Origin: Candidatus Scalindua japonica
Lineage (GTDB): Bacteria > Planctomycetota > Brocadiia > Brocadiales > Scalinduaceae
NCBI RefSeq assembly: GCF_002443295.1
Contig: NZ_BAOS01000028.1
Span: 124,001 to 188,000 of the forward strand
DNA length: 64,000 nucleotides
Direction of reading: 5' to 3'
Below the pieces are notes generated by a model, which saw nothing but the letters and a program-made list of their open reading frames with translations, searched no databases and was not told the origin of the DNA. Every line of letters starts with the position of its first letter. Position 1 is the stretch's first letter. This document shows, in pieces, positions 62,437 to 64,000 of the stretch. Position numbers and translations under genes: made by a program.

Positions 62437-62955
62437 ATGAATGATATTTTTGTTGCCATAGATTTTGAAACTGCTGATCGTTGCAGAGACAGTGCCTGTG
62501 CTCTGGGCATGGTCCGGGTTGAATCTGGAAAAATCGTTCAAAAAGAGCATCGGTTTATTCGTCCACCGAGAAAGCATTTCGAATTTACCTACATACATGG
62601 AATCACATGGGATATGGTAGCTTCGGAACCGGATTTCAGGGAGTTATGGCCATCAATGAAAAGCCTGTTAAATGGCGCAGATTTTATCGCCGCGCATAAT
62701 GCATCCTTTGACCGCTCCGTGTTAAACGCCTGCTGTGAAAAATCAGATATTTTGCCACCATCAATTCCGTTTGAATGTACAGTAACGTTGGCAAGGAAGG
62801 AATTTGGGATATTTCCGACAAAGTTACCGGATGTATGCCGGTATTTAGACATCCCGTTAAATCATCATGACGCTTTGTCGGATGCAAGAGCATGTGCTGA
62901 AATTGTAATTGCAGTGTCTAGTGTCAGTGAAACAGATAAACATTCATTCAAGTGA
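62437..62955 (+). CDS. DEDDh-type 3'-5' exonuclease
   Basis: A 172-residue RNase T/DnaQ-fold exonuclease. The four acidic residues and the His are seen in FVAIDFETAD, AHNASFDRSVL and HHDALSDARACAEI. This single-domain protein resembles the exonuclease domain of PolC or DnaQ and may act in DNA repair or RNA processing. The frame opens at 62395, but the ATG at 62437 is preceded by GGAAAG and gives the normal family start. It lies 30 nt before the Smr-like gene. Confidence 0.87.
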   Translation: MNDIFVAIDFETADRCRDSACALGMVRVESGKIVQKEHRFIRPPRKHFEFTYIHGITWDMVASEPDFRELWPSMKSLLNGADFIAAHNASFDRSVLNACCEKSDILPPSIPFECTVTLARKEFGIFPTKLPDVCRYLDIPLNHHDALSDARACAEIVIAVSSVSETDKHSFK

Positions 62956-62985
62956 AAATTAAATGCCTTTGTACAAAGATATTTT

Positions 62986-63240
62986 ATGGCAAAACTAAAA
63001 CTGGATTTGCATGAAATATGTAAAAATGGAAAATTGATTGAAAAAGAGCTCAATCGTGTAATAGAGGAAGCCTGCAAAAAAAGGATTGCTCTCGTGGAAA
63101 TCGTTCCCGGAAAAGGGAGTGGTCAGCTAAAGAAAACTGTCCTGCGCTTCCTTGAACGTCCTGACATTAAAAACCAGTATCACCGTATTAATAAGGACCG
63201 TAAAAACTTTGGAAGGGTATTTGTTCATTTTAAGCATTAA
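62986..63240 (+). CDS. Smr-domain protein
   Basis: An 84-residue protein consisting of little more than a Smr domain. LDLHEIC at the N-terminus and VEIVPGKGSGQLKKTV (about 43-58) match the LDLHG and GKGxG motifs, though the usual LDLHG Gly is replaced. Smr domains nick or cleave nucleic acid, and some act on ribosome collisions. No other domain is present. It is probably cotranscribed with the exonuclease 30 nt upstream. Confidence 0.78.
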   Translation: MAKLKLDLHEICKNGKLIEKELNRVIEEACKKRIALVEIVPGKGSGQLKKTVLRFLERPDIKNQYHRINKDRKNFGRVFVHFKH

Positions 63241-63596
63241 TTAAATATTCGCCATTATGCGGAATGAATAACTATAGGACAGTTCCTGTTATGCTTTTAT
63301 ATTATCAAAACATTTATATAGCAATTAAATCCATTTTAGGGTACTATACAGTACTTGTTTTATGGTAGTTGTCATTTTTAGATTTTGTATTGCAATCTAA
63401 ACATTAGTAGAAAGTTAATGCATACCCAGTATTCATTCATTACCAACACCACTCACGCTGTAAAGTGTCCACAATTATGATAATAAAAGAGAGGATAATC
63501 AGGTATATTAACCATTTTTACACACTTAATCAAGGAAGTATCCCCAATTACCGTCTTAAAGCCTTTTGTAACCTTGTAAAGAAAGATAAATAATTT
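63241..63596. other. intergenic region before the helicase gene
   Basis: A+T-rich 356-bp spacer. I see no RNA gene, ORF or repeat in it. It must hold the helicase promoter. Confidence 0.4.
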
Positions 63597-64000
63597 ATGA
63601 AATTCAGTGAACTTGGCATTCCTTCCGATATTCTAAAATCTCTTGAGACAATGGGATATGAAGATATGACCCCTGTTCAGGAGGCCGCCTATCCGATCAT
63701 TTCAGATGGACATGATCTTTGTGCTCTTGCTGAAACAGGATCGGGAAAGACTGCCGCCTGTGCTATACCACTCATACAGAAAGTTGATCCTGAGCTCAAC
63801 GCAATTCAGGGACTTGTAATTGTTCCGACACGTGAGTTGTGCATACAGTATGTAACAGAGATACAGAAGATTTCGAAAAAAACCAATGTTATTCCATTTG
63901 CTGTTTATGGGGGGTTCGACAAAGATATAGATATTGCCAAGCTTAAGCATGGCGTGCATATACTGGTAGCAACACCTGGTAGGCTTCTGGATTATCTGTA
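63597..64000 (+). CDS. DEAD-box RNA helicase (5' part, cut by window end)
   Basis: The frame opens at the ATG at 63597 and runs past the end of the window (134 codons seen). Seen: the Q motif region EDMTPVQEAAYPIIS, Walker A AETGSGKT, motif Ia PTRELC and motif Ib TPGR. The RhlE/DeaD-type start (KFSELGIPSDILKSLETMGY) is clear. The DEAD box itself lies beyond the window. It unwinds RNA or remodels ribonucleoproteins, probably in ribosome assembly or mRNA decay. The ribosome binding site is weak. The cold-shock gene about 2.5 kb upstream is a possible functional partner. Confidence 0.93.
   Translation, partial: MKFSELGIPSDILKSLETMGYEDMTPVQEAAYPIISDGHDLCALAETGSGKTAACAIPLIQKVDPELNAIQGLVIVPTRELCIQYVTEIQKISKKTNVIPFAVYGGFDKDIDIAKLKHGVHILVATPGRLLDYL

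Noticed and set aside
1-64000. tRNA, rRNA and CRISPR loci
   Set aside because: Scanning the gene-free gaps by eye found no T-loop-like tRNA ends, no rRNA-like sequence and no regularly spaced repeats; a tRNA search program could still overturn this.

Overview
This is an A+T-rich bacterial chromosome segment with about 50 intact protein genes, several decayed genes and one insertion element; I see no rRNA, tRNA or CRISPR array. The cell envelope is Gram-negative: there is a lipoprotein outer-membrane channel, a lipoprotein adaptor and an RND pump. A PEP-CTERM sorting tail, a triheme c-type cytochrome, a B12-binding radical SAM enzyme and a LarE-like sulfur transferase point to an environmental anaerobe or microaerophile. 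From general gene flavour, my guess is a planctomycete of the anammox type (Brocadiales, Scalindua-like). That is recollection, not proof.

Left part (1-13 kb): on the minus strand, pgsA, ribBA and an aquaporin lie in one direction. Then come carA and carB (pyrimidine/arginine precursor synthesis), larE, and a tetR-dinB pair with a perfect 16-bp palindrome just upstream of tetR. A plus-strand run follows: GNAT acetyltransferase, a small ORF, a hemerythrin-like protein, an RDD/Coa1-like membrane protein, a triheme cytochrome and a radical SAM enzyme.

15.9-32.6 kb: two exported unknown proteins, a complete tripartite RND efflux operon followed by a sensor adenylate cyclase, and then a gene graveyard. 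The graveyard holds a DUF3313-like remnant, an HD-GYP gene frameshifted at its HD motif, and a chimeric remnant joining a second copy of the same sensor domain to a histidine-kinase tail. Two tandem LssY-C lipoproteins and a K+ channel close the region.

33-46.7 kb: a VOC protein, an unlisted 51-residue membrane ORF, a YafQ-DinJ toxin-antitoxin pair bracketed by diverged direct repeats, an OFA-type MFS transporter, and a hutU-hutI-cyclodeaminase operon with a long hairpin in its leader. Next is a 2108-bp ISKra4-like element with perfect 11-bp terminal inverted repeats and a 9-bp target duplication. It carries a Dam-like methylase as passenger. An AddB-like helicase/nuclease follows.

47-64 kb: housekeeping genes. 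These are a Kef-type antiporter, PqiA-like protein, MOSC-MogA pair, glyQ, parB with a parS site inside its own coding sequence, an ABC-2 permease, htpG, a J-domain protein, a frameshifted PEP-CTERM gene, two unknown genes, hisC, a cold-shock protein between two terminator hairpins, a methyltransferase, a DEDDh exonuclease, a Smr-like protein and the 5' part of a DEAD-box helicase cut by the window end.

The best candidates for something new are the ISKra4-like element whose methylase start codon straddles the insertion junction, the coupled LssY lipoprotein pair, and the unknown genes downstream of hisC.
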